From: Alicyclobacillus shizuokensis NBRC 103103
GTDB taxonomy: Bacteria; Bacillota; Bacilli; Alicyclobacillales; Alicyclobacillaceae
NCBI RefSeq assembly: GCF_001552255.1
Contig: NZ_BCQV01000038.1
Span: 1 to 38,105 of the forward strand
Length of the DNA stretch: 38,105 nucleotides
Direction of reading: 5' to 3'
Within the stretch, counting starts at the first letter, position 1. Each line of letters begins with the position of its first letter. A program made the position numbers and the translations under genes. Shown here piece by piece: positions 24,578-33,415 of the stretch. The notes under the pieces are model-generated. The model saw only the letters and a program-made list of their open reading frames with translations, was not told the origin of the DNA and made no database searches.

Positions 24578-25749
24578 TGAAGGCCGTGCACTTTGGCGCT
24601 GGCAACATCGGCCGCGGATTCATCGGGCAGCTGCTGCACCAATCCGGGTACGACTTGGTGTTTGCCGACGTGGCGGACACGCTGGTGGATGAGATCAACC
24701 GGCGCGGACGATACCGTGTGTGTATCCTGGGGGAATCCATGCAAACCGAATCTGTCACGGGCGTGCGGGCGGTGCGCCTGCACTCTCCCGAATGCGTGGA
24801 TCACGTCGTCGATGCGGACGTGGTGACGACGGCCGTAGGTGTCGGCAACCTGGATGCGGTGGCCGGCGTTCTGGCAGAAGCTATCCGCCGGCGCGCCGCG
24901 TCCGGCAGGGGCGGCTATCAAAACGTGCTGGCGTGCGAAAACGCGCTGTATGCCACCCATCGGTTGAAGCAGGCAGTATGGGCGCGGCTCGACGCGCCGA
25001 CGCGAAACTTTGCCGAGGAATACGTCGGGTTTGCCAATGTGGCGGTGGACCGGATTGCTCCTAACCACCGGCCGGCAGTGGGAACCGAGCCGCTCGACGC
25101 GTTTGTCGAGCCGTTCTTTGAGTGGGACGTCGAGCGCGGCGCGCTGAAAGGGGACGTAAAGATTCACGGAGTTCACCTGGTGGATGACCTGGGTCCGTAC
25201 CTGGAGCGGAAGCTATTCTTGCTCAACGGTGCACACGCCATCTTGGCCTATATCGGCTACTTGGCAGGATGCTGGACTATCGATGAGGCCGCACGCGACG
25301 GCCGAGCAGCGGACACAGCCCGTGGCGCACAGGCTGAGGTTGCGGCCGCCCTGGCGCGGAAGTATGAGCACACATTTACCGAAGCCGATGTAGCCGCGTA
25401 CGCGGACCGTGTGTTTGAGCGGTTTCGAAATCCGCACCTAGGCGACGAGGTTGTCCGCGTCGGGCGTGACCCCGTACGGAAGCTGGGACCCGAGGACAGA
25501 CTGGTTGCACCGCTTCGACTGTGTCGCACGTATGGTCTGCCCACTGATCACTTGGTCACCGGCATCGCAGCCGCATATCGGTTCGACCACCCGGGCGATG
25601 CCCAGGCGCAGCGCCTGCAGGAGTCCATCCGTAAGCAGGGCATCGAATCAACCGTGCGGTCCGTGAGCTGCTTGCAGGATGAGGACCTGGTCGGCGCTGT
25701 TGTGAAGGCGTACGAGCGATTGGTGGACCTGAAGAGAACAAGTCGTTAA
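24577..25749 (+). CDS. mtlD: mannitol-1-phosphate 5-dehydrogenase
   Basis: A 390-residue NAD-dependent enzyme that oxidises mannitol-1-phosphate to fructose-6-phosphate. The N-terminal Rossmann motif is FGAGNIGRGFIG (6-17). The polyol dehydrogenase signature with catalytic lysine is seen in LERKLFLLNGAHAILAYIG (about residue 210). The start ATG overlaps the mtlF stop (TGATG). It is the last gene of mtlA-mtlR-mtlF-mtlD, the order known from Geobacillus. Confidence 0.95.
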   Translation: MKAVHFGAGNIGRGFIGQLLHQSGYDLVFADVADTLVDEINRRGRYRVCILGESMQTESVTGVRAVRLHSPECVDHVVDADVVTTAVGVGNLDAVAGVLAEAIRRRAASGRGGYQNVLACENALYATHRLKQAVWARLDAPTRNFAEEYVGFANVAVDRIAPNHRPAVGTEPLDAFVEPFFEWDVERGALKGDVKIHGVHLVDDLGPYLERKLFLLNGAHAILAYIGYLAGCWTIDEAARDGRAADTARGAQAEVAAALARKYEHTFTEADVAAYADRVFERFRNPHLGDEVVRVGRDPVRKLGPEDRLVAPLRLCRTYGLPTDHLVTGIAAAYRFDHPGDAQAQRLQESIRKQGIESTVRSVSCLQDEDLVGAVVKAYERLVDLKRTSR

Positions 25750-25756
25750 ATCACTG

Positions 25757-25786
25757 TTGACGAAGCGGAATACTATTAAATAAAAT
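25757..25786 (+). promoter_or_regulatory. candidate promoter of the sulfur-scavenging cluster
   Basis: TTGACG (25757-25762), 18 bases, TAAAAT (25781-25786). It gives a leader of about 135 bases before the monooxygenase ATG at 25928. The leader contains T-rich blocks at about 25870-25890 but no recognisable riboswitch. Confidence 0.5.
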
Positions 25787-25927
25787 GAGGGAAACGTAGA
25801 TATCTTCATGAATCTGGTTGTCACGGCCGACTGGTTCACCAGAGGTACGGAGTTCATCTTTCCGTGCCTTATTTTTTTAGATCTTTTTTGGTCATTTATG
25901 GTCAGAGTGCAGGAGGATGATGAAACG

Positions 25928-26992
25928 ATGACGTTAAAGTTTGCCTATTGGGTTCCTAATGTCAGCGGAGGATTAGTCATTTCCAAGCTTCCTCAACGAA
26001 CCGATTGGTCGTTTGAAGCAAACGCCCGGTATGCTCGAATTGCAGAGCAGGCAGGGTTCGAGTTCGCCTTGCTTCAGACCCGATTCACGGCGAGTTATGG
26101 AGCCGAGAATCAGCTGGAGGCTATAACTTTGGCGGCCGCATTGGCAAGTGTCACGGAGAAGCTGAACCTGATTGCGGCGGTCTTGCCTGGTTTATGGCAC
26201 CCTGGCGTGGTGGCAAAGATGATTGCAACGTTGGATCACATCAGTCGTGGACGCGCGGCGGTGAATATTGTAAGCGGTTGGTTCAAGGGCGAGTTTCATG
26301 CGTACGGAGAGCCATGGTTGGATCATGACGAACGGTATCGTCGTTCCGAAGAGTTCATCCGTGTGCTGCGAGAGATGTGGACGAAAGAAACAGGCACTTT
26401 CCACGGGGATTTCTATCGGATAAATCAGGCGCCGCTCAAACCCAAGCCCATATCCCAGCCTCTCATCTTTCAGGGGGGGAACTCAAAGGCCGCCAGACAG
26501 ATGGCTGCCAGGGTATCCGACTGGTACTTTATGAATGGTAATACGCTTGACGGATTGAAGGCCCAGATTGATGAAGTGAAAGAGTTGGCCGCACAAGCGG
26601 GAAGAGCGCTTAAGTTCGGTGTCAATGCCTTCGTGATCGTGAGAGATACAGAAGAAGAAGCAAAGCAGGTGCTTCGAGACATTGTCGAGCACGCTGACAT
26701 TGCGGCTGTGGAAGGGTTCAGGGATCAGGTCCGCTTTGCTGGCAAAGCCTCTCCGGAACAGGAGGGAATGTGGGCCCATTCGACTTTCGAGGATTTGGTT
26801 CAATACAATGACGGCTTCAAGACTGGGCTCATTGGAACGGCGGAAGATGTGGCGGATCGAATCATCGAACTCAAGAAGATCGGCGTGGACCTGATTTTGA
26901 CAGGATTCTTGCATTATGATGAGGACCTGAAAGCATTCGGAGATCAGGTGATTCCGCTGGTACGCAAAAAAGAAGCAGTGGAAGTGGTCTGA
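25928..26992 (+). CDS. sfnG: FMNH2-dependent dimethylsulfone monooxygenase (SfnG-like, luciferase-like family)
   Basis: A 354-residue bacterial luciferase-like monooxygenase. The N-terminus MTLKFAYWVPNVSGGLVISK and QRTDWSF follow the SfnG pattern. GRAAVNIVSGWFKGEFHAYGEPWLDHDERYRRSEEF is the family core around the flavin site, shared with SsuD (described here in parts). SfnG converts dimethylsulfone to methanesulfinate using reduced FMN from a partner reductase, here probably the SsuE-like enzyme at 27308. Start ATG 25928 follows AGGAGG (25911-25916); the frame is open for 40 codons upstream without such a site. Confidence 0.85.
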   Translation: MTLKFAYWVPNVSGGLVISKLPQRTDWSFEANARYARIAEQAGFEFALLQTRFTASYGAENQLEAITLAAALASVTEKLNLIAAVLPGLWHPGVVAKMIATLDHISRGRAAVNIVSGWFKGEFHAYGEPWLDHDERYRRSEEFIRVLREMWTKETGTFHGDFYRINQAPLKPKPISQPLIFQGGNSKAARQMAARVSDWYFMNGNTLDGLKAQIDEVKELAAQAGRALKFGVNAFVIVRDTEEEAKQVLRDIVEHADIAAVEGFRDQVRFAGKASPEQEGMWAHSTFEDLVQYNDGFKTGLIGTAEDVADRIIELKKIGVDLILTGFLHYDEDLKAFGDQVIPLVRKKEAVEVV

Positions 26993-27307
26993 CAGACAAC
27001 ACGTGAATCAATGAGAAGCAGAGAAGTAGCCGCTGTAGATCGGTCAAATAAAAGGATCGGAAAGTTCCGTTAAGTGATACTACACCATTCTTGGTCTATG
27101 AACGTGCCATTTGCCCGACGAACTCGACGGGGCCAGTGGTACGCCTTCCACAGTTCATTCATCATAACGTTATATCGAATACAGATTATTCACCTCGAAA
27201 TCATCAACATTTTATTGAGAAGCGAGTGAGCCCTACATATACTAAACTTAGCTCATCGGAGTTTATGGAATTCATGAGCTGCATCGGAGAGATGAGGAGG
27301 ATGCCGA
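26993..27307. other. intergenic region between sfnG and ssuE
   Basis: 315 bases with no convincing gene. The palindrome ATAACGTTAT (27164-27173) lies in a promoter-like AT-rich stretch and is a candidate operator. AGGAGG (27295-27300) is the ribosome site of the reductase. No clear terminator follows sfnG, so read-through is possible. Confidence 0.4.
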
Positions 27308-27859
27308 ATGACCCGTATTGCTCTGGTTTCTGGAAGCCCATCGGAGCCATTCCGACTCGCGACTACACTGGAGTGGCTCAGTGAACATTTCGAAACCCAT
27401 GGCATTGATACGCAAATCATCCTGGTTCGGGATCTGCCGCCTGAGGACTTGTTGCACGCCAGGACCCAGAGCGCAACGATTTCCCGAGTGAACCAGATCA
27501 TTTTGGATGCGGATGCGGTGGTCATCGGAACTCCAATCTATAAGGCGTCGTATACCGGCGTGCTCAAGGCTTACTTAGATTTACTGCCAACCGGAGCGCT
27601 GGAGAACAAGCCGGTTTTGCCGGTGGCCGTGGGCGGCACCATCGCCCATCTGTTGGCCTTGGAATACGCGCTGAAGCCGGTCTTGTCCGTGCTGGGAGCT
27701 ACCACTTTGGAGAAGAGTGTGTTTGGGTTGGACACGCAGTTTATACGCAATGAATCGTCCGGCGGATATGATATCGCCCCAGACCTGCAGGAACGACTGT
27801 CAGAGGCTGTGCAAGCGCTCATAAAGAGATTCGATCCGGTAGCTTTGCGCTTGTCGTGA
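27308..27859 (+). CDS. ssuE: NAD(P)H-dependent FMN reductase
   Basis: A 183-residue flavodoxin-like reductase that supplies FMNH2 to the monooxygenases around it. The FMN phosphate loop is SGSPSEPFRLA (residues 8-18), and the GTPIYKASYTGVLKAYLDLLP segment is the conserved SsuE dimer and flavin-binding region. It lies 63 bases before ssuD with the same direction, and AGGAGG precedes its start. All signals support the SsuE subfamily. Confidence 0.92.
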   Translation: MTRIALVSGSPSEPFRLATTLEWLSEHFETHGIDTQIILVRDLPPEDLLHARTQSATISRVNQIILDADAVVIGTPIYKASYTGVLKAYLDLLPTGALENKPVLPVAVGGTIAHLLALEYALKPVLSVLGATTLEKSVFGLDTQFIRNESSGGYDIAPDLQERLSEAVQALIKRFDPVALRLS

Positions 27860-27922
27860 GTTCGCGCCAAGAGCAGCACTGAGGACATTGAGCCAAGCAG
27901 GACCCATGGAGGTGGATGTGTT

Positions 27923-29089
27923 ATGGAATTGTTTTGGTTCATACCCACGCACGGCGATGGTCGTTATCTGGGAACCCGACAGGGCGCGCGGGCTGTGAAT
28001 CACGCGTATTGCCGCCAAATCGCACAGGCCGCAGACGAAGTTGGGTTTTCAGGAGTGTTGTTGCCGACTGGTAAGTCGTGCGAGGATGCCTGGATTGTGG
28101 CGTCCACCATTGCGCCGTTCACCAAGCGCTTGAAGTTTCTCGTGGCGGTTCGCCCAGGGTTGATGTCACCGACGTTGGCGGCACGTATGGCGGCCACGTT
28201 GGATCGGTTTTCCGATGGCAGACTGCTCATCAATGTGGTGACCGGCGGGGATCCGGTAGAAAACGCCGGGGACGGCCTGTTTCTGCCACACGACGAGCGG
28301 TACGCCCTGACCGACGAGTTCCTGTCGGTATGGAGACGCCTCCTGTCCCAGGAAGGCAAGGTAGATTATGCAGGCGAACGTCTTCGCATTGAGGGTGGGG
28401 AGGTACTCTATCCACCGGTACAAAAGCCTTATCCAGCATTGTACTTTGGCGGTTCATCGCCTGCGGCGATGGAAGTTGCAGCCCGACATGTCGATGTATA
28501 TCTCACCTGGGGAGAACCGCCTGCTCAGGTTGAGGAGAAGATATCCAAGGTGCGGAAGCTGGCGGAGGAGCAGGGGCGAAAACTGCGGTTCGGCATCCGG
28601 CTGCACGTGATTGTTCGGGAAACAGCGGATGCGGCCTGGAAAGCTGCAGATGAACTCATCCAGTACTTGGATGACGACACGATTGCAGCGGCGCAACAAA
28701 TATTTGCACGCATGGATTCCGTGGGTCAGCAGCGGATGAGTCAGCTGCATAAAGGAGACAGGTCGCACCTGGAGATCAGTCCGAACCTGTGGGCGGGCGT
28801 GGGATTGGTCAGGGGAGGTGCCGGCACGGCACTGGTCGGTGATCCAGAAACGGTGGCGACGCGCATCAAGGAGTATCAGGAACTTGGTATTGAGACTTTC
28901 ATTCTTTCCGGTTATCCCCACCTGGAGGAGGCATACCGGGTGGCCGAACTGTTGTTCCCTCTGCTCCCCGTTGAGACAAACCGAAATGCGGATGAGCGTT
29001 CCTATATCAGTCCGTTCGGCGAAATGATTGCCAATGAGTTGATTCCGGAATCGCGCGATTCCGTGGCCTCAGGGGCGGCGAGCTCATAA
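27923..29089 (+). CDS. ssuD: FMNH2-dependent alkanesulfonate monooxygenase
   Basis: A 388-residue luciferase-like enzyme that cleaves the C-S bond of alkanesulfonates, releasing sulfite and an aldehyde. The N-terminus [17 protein letters not shown] is characteristic of SsuD, as are [25 protein letters not shown] with [12 protein letters not shown], and [18 protein letters not shown]11 and R-containing segments match the active site of E. coli SsuD. The start follows GGAGGTGG. The C-terminal tail of about 25 residues beyond FPLLP is an extension. Confidence 0.93.
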   Translation: MELFWFIPTHGDGRYLGTRQGARAVNHAYCRQIAQAADEVGFSGVLLPTGKSCEDAWIVASTIAPFTKRLKFLVAVRPGLMSPTLAARMAATLDRFSDGRLLINVVTGGDPVENAGDGLFLPHDERYALTDEFLSVWRRLLSQEGKVDYAGERLRIEGGEVLYPPVQKPYPALYFGGSSPAAMEVAARHVDVYLTWGEPPAQVEEKISKVRKLAEEQGRKLRFGIRLHVIVRETADAAWKAADELIQYLDDDTIAAAQQIFARMDSVGQQRMSQLHKGDRSHLEISPNLWAGVGLVRGGAGTALVGDPETVATRIKEYQELGIETFILSGYPHLEEAYRVAELLFPLLPVETNRNADERSYISPFGEMIANELIPESRDSVASGAASS

Positions 29090-29159
29090 GGTCCCCTGCG
29101 ACTCGAGACAACAGGTCTGGCAAAAGGTGCAACCGGGCGTCCAGCGAGGGGGAGAATGG

Positions 29160-30176
29160 ATGAGAATACGGAAAGGCGTCGTGCGGACGGCTGCCGTCGC
29201 GCTGATGACGGCGCTGGCAACCGCCGCTTGCTCTCCAAGCAACACAGGCAACAGTACCCACACATCCACACAAAATAAGCACCTTCCGAAGGTGATCCGG
29301 CTGGATTACGCTTACTACTCTCCTTTGAGCTTGGTGCTGAAGAGCCAGGGCTGGGCAGACAAGACGTTTGCCAAGGAAGGAATCAAGGTGCAATGGGTTT
29401 TGGACCAAGGGAGCAATACAGCGATTCAGTATTTGGACAGCAACAGCATTGATTTCGGAACGACCGCTGGCGGAGCGGCTGTGGTGGCGGTAGCCAAAGG
29501 ATCACCGATTGAAGGGGTATACGTGGCCTCCAAACCGGAATGGACGGCCTTGGTCGTCGATAAAGACTCAGACATTCATAGCGTTGCCGACTTAAAGGGG
29601 AAGACCGTGGCCACTACGCTGGGGACGGATCCATACATTTTTTTGGTCCGGGCCCTTCAACAATCCGGGTTGTCCGTAAATGATGTAAAGATTGTAAATC
29701 TCCAACACAACAATGGCGCCGACGCATTGTTGAGGCACCAGGTGGATGCGTGGGCGGGACTGGATCCCTACATGGCCAAGCTGCAAGTCCAGGATGGAGC
29801 GAAATTGATCTATCGCAACCCAGATTACAATTCCTACTGCGTTTTGAATGTGCGAGATGATTTCGCCAAAACATATCCGGATGCGGTACGACAGGTCTTG
29901 CAGTTGTATGAAAGGGCCAGGACATGGACGAAATCCCATCCGCAACAGGCGTTGAAAATCGTGGAACAGGACGCCAACCTGCAGCCCTCGGTGGCCAAGG
30001 TGGTCATGGATCGGAATGATTTTCTAGATCCGGTCCCATCAGCGGCGGAGCGTCAGACCTTGGTGGAGACCGGACAAGTTCTCCAGCAGTCGAACATCAT
30101 TCCGAAGAGCGCAGACGTTAAACAGGTGGTCGCCAAGTATCTTCAGCCTCAATTTGCGCAGCAGGTCGCGAAGTGA
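29160..30176 (+). CDS. ssuA: sulfonate ABC transporter substrate-binding lipoprotein
   Basis: A 338-residue extracellular binding protein anchored by lipid. The signal sequence has a basic start (MRIRKGVVR), a hydrophobic core and the lipobox-like LATAAC with C24 as the modified residue. The mature part follows the SsuA/TauA/NMT1 pattern: IRLDYAYYSPLSLVLKSQGW, GSNTAIQYLDSNSIDFGTT, and DLKGKTVATTLGTDPYIFL. Start ATG 29160 follows GAGGGGGAG. It heads the transporter genes ssuA-ssuC-ssuB. Confidence 0.88.
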   Translation: MRIRKGVVRTAAVALMTALATAACSPSNTGNSTHTSTQNKHLPKVIRLDYAYYSPLSLVLKSQGWADKTFAKEGIKVQWVLDQGSNTAIQYLDSNSIDFGTTAGGAAVVAVAKGSPIEGVYVASKPEWTALVVDKDSDIHSVADLKGKTVATTLGTDPYIFLVRALQQSGLSVNDVKIVNLQHNNGADALLRHQVDAWAGLDPYMAKLQVQDGAKLIYRNPDYNSYCVLNVRDDFAKTYPDAVRQVLQLYERARTWTKSHPQQALKIVEQDANLQPSVAKVVMDRNDFLDPVPSAAERQTLVETGQVLQQSNIIPKSADVKQVVAKYLQPQFAQQVAK

Positions 30177-30213
30177 GGATGAGATGGGAGCCATCTGATG
30201 GGGGAGGGCTCGT

Positions 30214-31056
30214 ATGTCGGTTTCACCATCCGCCCGCAGACTGGTACAAAGAGTTCTGGTCGGCATTGTGATTCCCGTTGTGGTCGTGGTTCTATGGCAA
30301 ATTCTCTGTCAACGCGGTGTGTTCCCGTCCGATCTGCTGCCGGCACCCAGTGCCATTTGCCAGGCATTCTTGGCCATGGGAAGCAACGGAACTCTTTGGG
30401 CTGATGTGGATGCGACATGTGTCCGGCTCGTCCTAGGGTTTGTGTTTGGTGCTTTGGCGGGGCTTGTTCTGGGCGCATTGGTCGGTTTTTTCGAAACGCT
30501 CGAATGGCTGATTGACCCGATGATCCAATCTGTGCGATCCGTCCCATCGCTTGCATGGGTCCCCTTGTTCATCCTTTGGATGGGCATTGGTGAGGGCTCA
30601 AAGATCACGCTGATTGCCGTGGGTGTCTTTTTTCCCGTGTATTTAGCCACGATGAACGGCATTCGATACGTGGACAGGAAACTGCTTGAAGTCGGTCAAG
30701 TGTTTCGGTTTCCCCGGTGGAAATTGATTTGGCGCATCACCATTCCCAGCAGCTTGCCGGCTATCTTCACCGGGCTTCGGGCGGGGTTAGGGCTCGGGTG
30801 GATGTTTGTGGTCGCGGCGGAACTGATGGGGGCCAGTCAGGGATTGGGCTACTTATTGGAGACCGGACAAAACACGTATGCCCCGGAGTTGATAGTGGGC
30901 AGCATCGTTCTCTTTGCCATTCTGGGCAAGGTCTCAGACGGCATTCTGCGTGTTTTGGAGCGAAGGTTGTTGCATTGGCATGACAGCTTTGGCAACCGCG
31001 AGACTGGATGGCCGCAGACACGGGGTTCGCTGGACACGCAAGCACCAGGGCACTAG
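30214..31056 (+). CDS. ssuC: sulfonate ABC transporter permease
   Basis: A 280-residue membrane protein with about six helices and the BPD-type EAA loop in KLLEVGQVFRFPRWKLIWRITIPSSLPAIFTGLR (G at the usual place in EVGQVFRF). The core RSVPSLAWVPLFILWMGIGEGSKI is typical of SsuC/TauC. Start ATG 30214 with GGGGGAGGG upstream. The ATPase gene starts 12 bases after its stop. Confidence 0.92.
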   Translation: MSVSPSARRLVQRVLVGIVIPVVVVVLWQILCQRGVFPSDLLPAPSAICQAFLAMGSNGTLWADVDATCVRLVLGFVFGALAGLVLGALVGFFETLEWLIDPMIQSVRSVPSLAWVPLFILWMGIGEGSKITLIAVGVFFPVYLATMNGIRYVDRKLLEVGQVFRFPRWKLIWRITIPSSLPAIFTGLRAGLGLGWMFVVAAELMGASQGLGYLLETGQNTYAPELIVGSIVLFAILGKVSDGILRVLERRLLHWHDSFGNRETGWPQTRGSLDTQAPGH

Positions 31057-31067
31057 GGGGATGGTGC

Positions 31068-31898
31068 ATGCTGGAAATTCGTGAGTTAACCAAAGTATTC
31101 AAGAACGGGAAGGTTGCCTTTGAGGACATATCTTTCCGCGTTGGGCCTGGGGACATTGTCGGCATCCTGGGGCCAAGTGGGTGCGGGAAGAGCACGTTGC
31201 TGCGTGTCATCGCGGGCTTGGAGCAGGCCGAATCGGGAGTAGTGAGCTTTTACGGCCAGCAGGCGGGCAGCCAAATCCAAGATGCGGTGGGTGTGATTTT
31301 CCAAGAGCCGAGGCTCATGCCATGGTTACCGGTCTCGGACAATGTGTCATTCGGTCTCCAGGCTTCAAGGAAAACCAGGCATCAAGAAGCTTCGGCAATT
31401 TTGGAAAAAGTAGGCTTGCGGGGGTATGAATTATTTTACCCTCGCCAGTTATCCGGTGGGATGGCGCAACGCGTTGCGATTGCCAGAGCGTTGGTCGCGT
31501 CCCCGGACATTTTGCTGTTGGATGAGCCGTTCAGTGCATTGGATGCGTTCACGCGGATGCAGCTGCAAGACCTGTTATTGGAGATTTGGGCAGAGAACCG
31601 CTGCACGTTGCCGTTGGTCACTCATGACATTGACGAAGCGCTCTATCTCTGCAACACCATCGTCGTTATGCAAGGGCAACCGGGGCGTGTGGCGGAGGTG
31701 GTCACTCTGCCTGCGGACAGGCTTCACACCCGCGACCTGGAGTCGCTGGCAGACGTGAAGAAATCTATCTTCAATATTTTGAAGCTGCAGGGGGCCAGTT
31801 TGGCATCCAGGCAGAGTCGAACCGCACCCCAGTCCACAGGTTCGTCTCTGACCGTTTCGGAACCTATCCCGTCGAATACAACGTCTGGAGGAATGTAA
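31068..31898 (+). CDS. ssuB: sulfonate ABC transporter ATP-binding protein
   Basis: A 276-residue ABC ATPase driving sulfonate import. Walker A GPSGCGKST (35-43), Q-loop IFQEPRLMPWL, signature LSGGMAQR, Walker B ILLLDEP, D-loop SALD and the switch histidine in VTHDIDEAL are all intact. ATG 31068 is chosen by its ribosome site TAGGGGGATGG. The last 40 residues are a Ser/Thr-rich tail not needed for the fold. The next gene starts 6 bases downstream, so it is part of the same operon. Confidence 0.93.
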   Translation: MLEIRELTKVFKNGKVAFEDISFRVGPGDIVGILGPSGCGKSTLLRVIAGLEQAESGVVSFYGQQAGSQIQDAVGVIFQEPRLMPWLPVSDNVSFGLQASRKTRHQEASAILEKVGLRGYELFYPRQLSGGMAQRVAIARALVASPDILLLDEPFSALDAFTRMQLQDLLLEIWAENRCTLPLVTHDIDEALYLCNTIVVMQGQPGRVAEVVTLPADRLHTRDLESLADVKKSIFNILKLQGASLASRQSRTAPQSTGSSLTVSEPIPSNTTSGGM

Positions 31899-31904
31899 AT
31901 CGCC

Positions 31905-33341
31905 ATGGACAGGGGACAGCGCTTTCTGGCCAGTCTGCGTGACGGCCGAAACGTTTGGCTGGACGGTCAACGGGTGTCGGATGTCACAAAGCATCCGGAT
32001 TTCACGGGAACGCTTCGTACCATTTCACGCTTGTTCAATACCTTGGATACCCCAGGCATTCAAGAGCAGATTGGATTCGTGAGTCCGCGGTCGGGGAGTT
32101 ATGTTCACAACGCGTTTCTCGTGCCCAAAAGCCAGGAAGATTTGGGCCGCCGTACGGCGGCGTTTGCACATTGGGCCGAGCAAACCCAAGGTGTAATGAG
32201 CCGCTTGTCCGACTATGCCAGGTCGATGGTGACCGGATGGTATGCAGTGCGCGAGGCGTTCGCCGCGGATGATCCGCACTTTGTCGAGAAAATCACCCGG
32301 TACTACGAAACGGCCAGAGACGAAGATCGGTTCTTGACCACCGCCCTGCTCGATCCCCAAATCAATCGAGCCAAGCGAATCGACGACGAGAATCCCGATG
32401 CGGTGTTGCGTATTGTACGGGAGAATTCGGACGGCGTGGTTGTCCGTGGGGCCAAAATGATTGCTACGGCCGCGCCTTATACGCACGACTTTTTGATCTT
32501 CCCTTTTTACCACGTGGATGCGGCCCATCCTGAATACGCACATGCCCTCATTGTGCCCGCCAACCTTCAGGGCCTTCATATTGTCTGCAGGGAGTCGTTC
32601 GCGTCGGCGGACACGGAACAGCATCCGCTCAGCAGTCGATATGACGAGATGGACGCCGTGCTGATCTTTGACGACGTCCTGGTACCGTGGGAGCGCGTGT
32701 TGCTGAAGGACAATCCAGACGCAGTGTGGCGGCTTAGGCAAAACACTTCGGCGAACGCTCTGGCATTCCATCAAACAGTTGTTCGGGCGTTGGCCAAACT
32801 CCGGTTTGTGACGGGGGTCGCCTGCGCCGTGGCGGAGGCGATTGGGGTCAACGGCTTTCTCCACGTCCAGGAGAAACTGGGGGAGCTGTTGACCCAGGTT
32901 GACACCCTGCAGGCTCTCGTCACGGCTTCGGAAGTGTATTCCTATCTCGATGAATTTGGCAACCAAATTCCGGCCATCGGGTATCTGGAAACAGCCCGCA
33001 ACCTTAACAGTCGATACTATCCGCGTGCAATCGAGATTTTGCAGCAAGTCGGAGCCGGCGGATTCATGCAGGTGCCATCACGCGCCTCTGCTTACGAAGG
33101 AACGGTGTCTGATCTGATTGACAAGTACTTCGCTGGAGCCACTGTGCCCGCGAGTGCCAAGATCAAGCTGTTTCAACTTGGGTGGGACCTTATCGGCAGT
33201 CAGCTGGGCGCTCGGCACCAGCTGTATGAACGATACTACGCGGGTGATCCGGTACGCATGTATGCCAATCAGTACCTCCATGCTGACAAGGGACCATACA
33301 CCCAGCCGGTGTGGGATCTCATCCGCCAGTCAGAGGAGTGA
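31905..33341 (+). CDS. HpaB-type FADH2-dependent aromatic hydroxylase (4-hydroxyphenylacetate 3-monooxygenase family)
   Basis: A 478-residue oxygenase of the HpaB/acyl-CoA dehydrogenase-fold group, which uses reduced flavin from a separate reductase. N-terminal LASLRDGRNVWLDGQRVSDVTKHPDF is the family start. RIVRENSDGVVVRGAKMIATAAPYTHDFLIFP is the middle beta domain, FDDVLVPWERVLL the flavin-loop, and GGFMQVPS with DLIDKYFAGA the C-terminal helical part. GGAGG precedes the start, 6 bases after ssuB. Family members hydroxylate phenols; its place among sulfur genes suggests action on a sulfur- or sulfonate-bearing aromatic, which is inference. Reduced flavin would come from SsuE or another reductase. 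Confidence 0.85.
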   Translation: MDRGQRFLASLRDGRNVWLDGQRVSDVTKHPDFTGTLRTISRLFNTLDTPGIQEQIGFVSPRSGSYVHNAFLVPKSQEDLGRRTAAFAHWAEQTQGVMSRLSDYARSMVTGWYAVREAFAADDPHFVEKITRYYETARDEDRFLTTALLDPQINRAKRIDDENPDAVLRIVRENSDGVVVRGAKMIATAAPYTHDFLIFPFYHVDAAHPEYAHALIVPANLQGLHIVCRESFASADTEQHPLSSRYDEMDAVLIFDDVLVPWERVLLKDNPDAVWRLRQNTSANALAFHQTVVRALAKLRFVTGVACAVAEAIGVNGFLHVQEKLGELLTQVDTLQALVTASEVYSYLDEFGNQIPAIGYLETARNLNSRYYPRAIEILQQVGAGGFMQVPSRASAYEGTVSDLIDKYFAGATVPASAKIKLFQLGWDLIGSQLGARHQLYERYYAGDPVRMYANQYLHADKGPYTQPVWDLIRQSEE

Positions 33342-33415
33342 GGGCCGGTCCAGGTCGACGGCTGTGCAGCAACGACGGTCGACTGGTTCCCGTCCGGCAA
33401 GGAGTGAGCACAGGG

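Noticed and set aside
32025-33047. A 340-codon minus-strand frame
   Set aside because: Antisense to the HpaB-type gene, no ribosome site and no family features.
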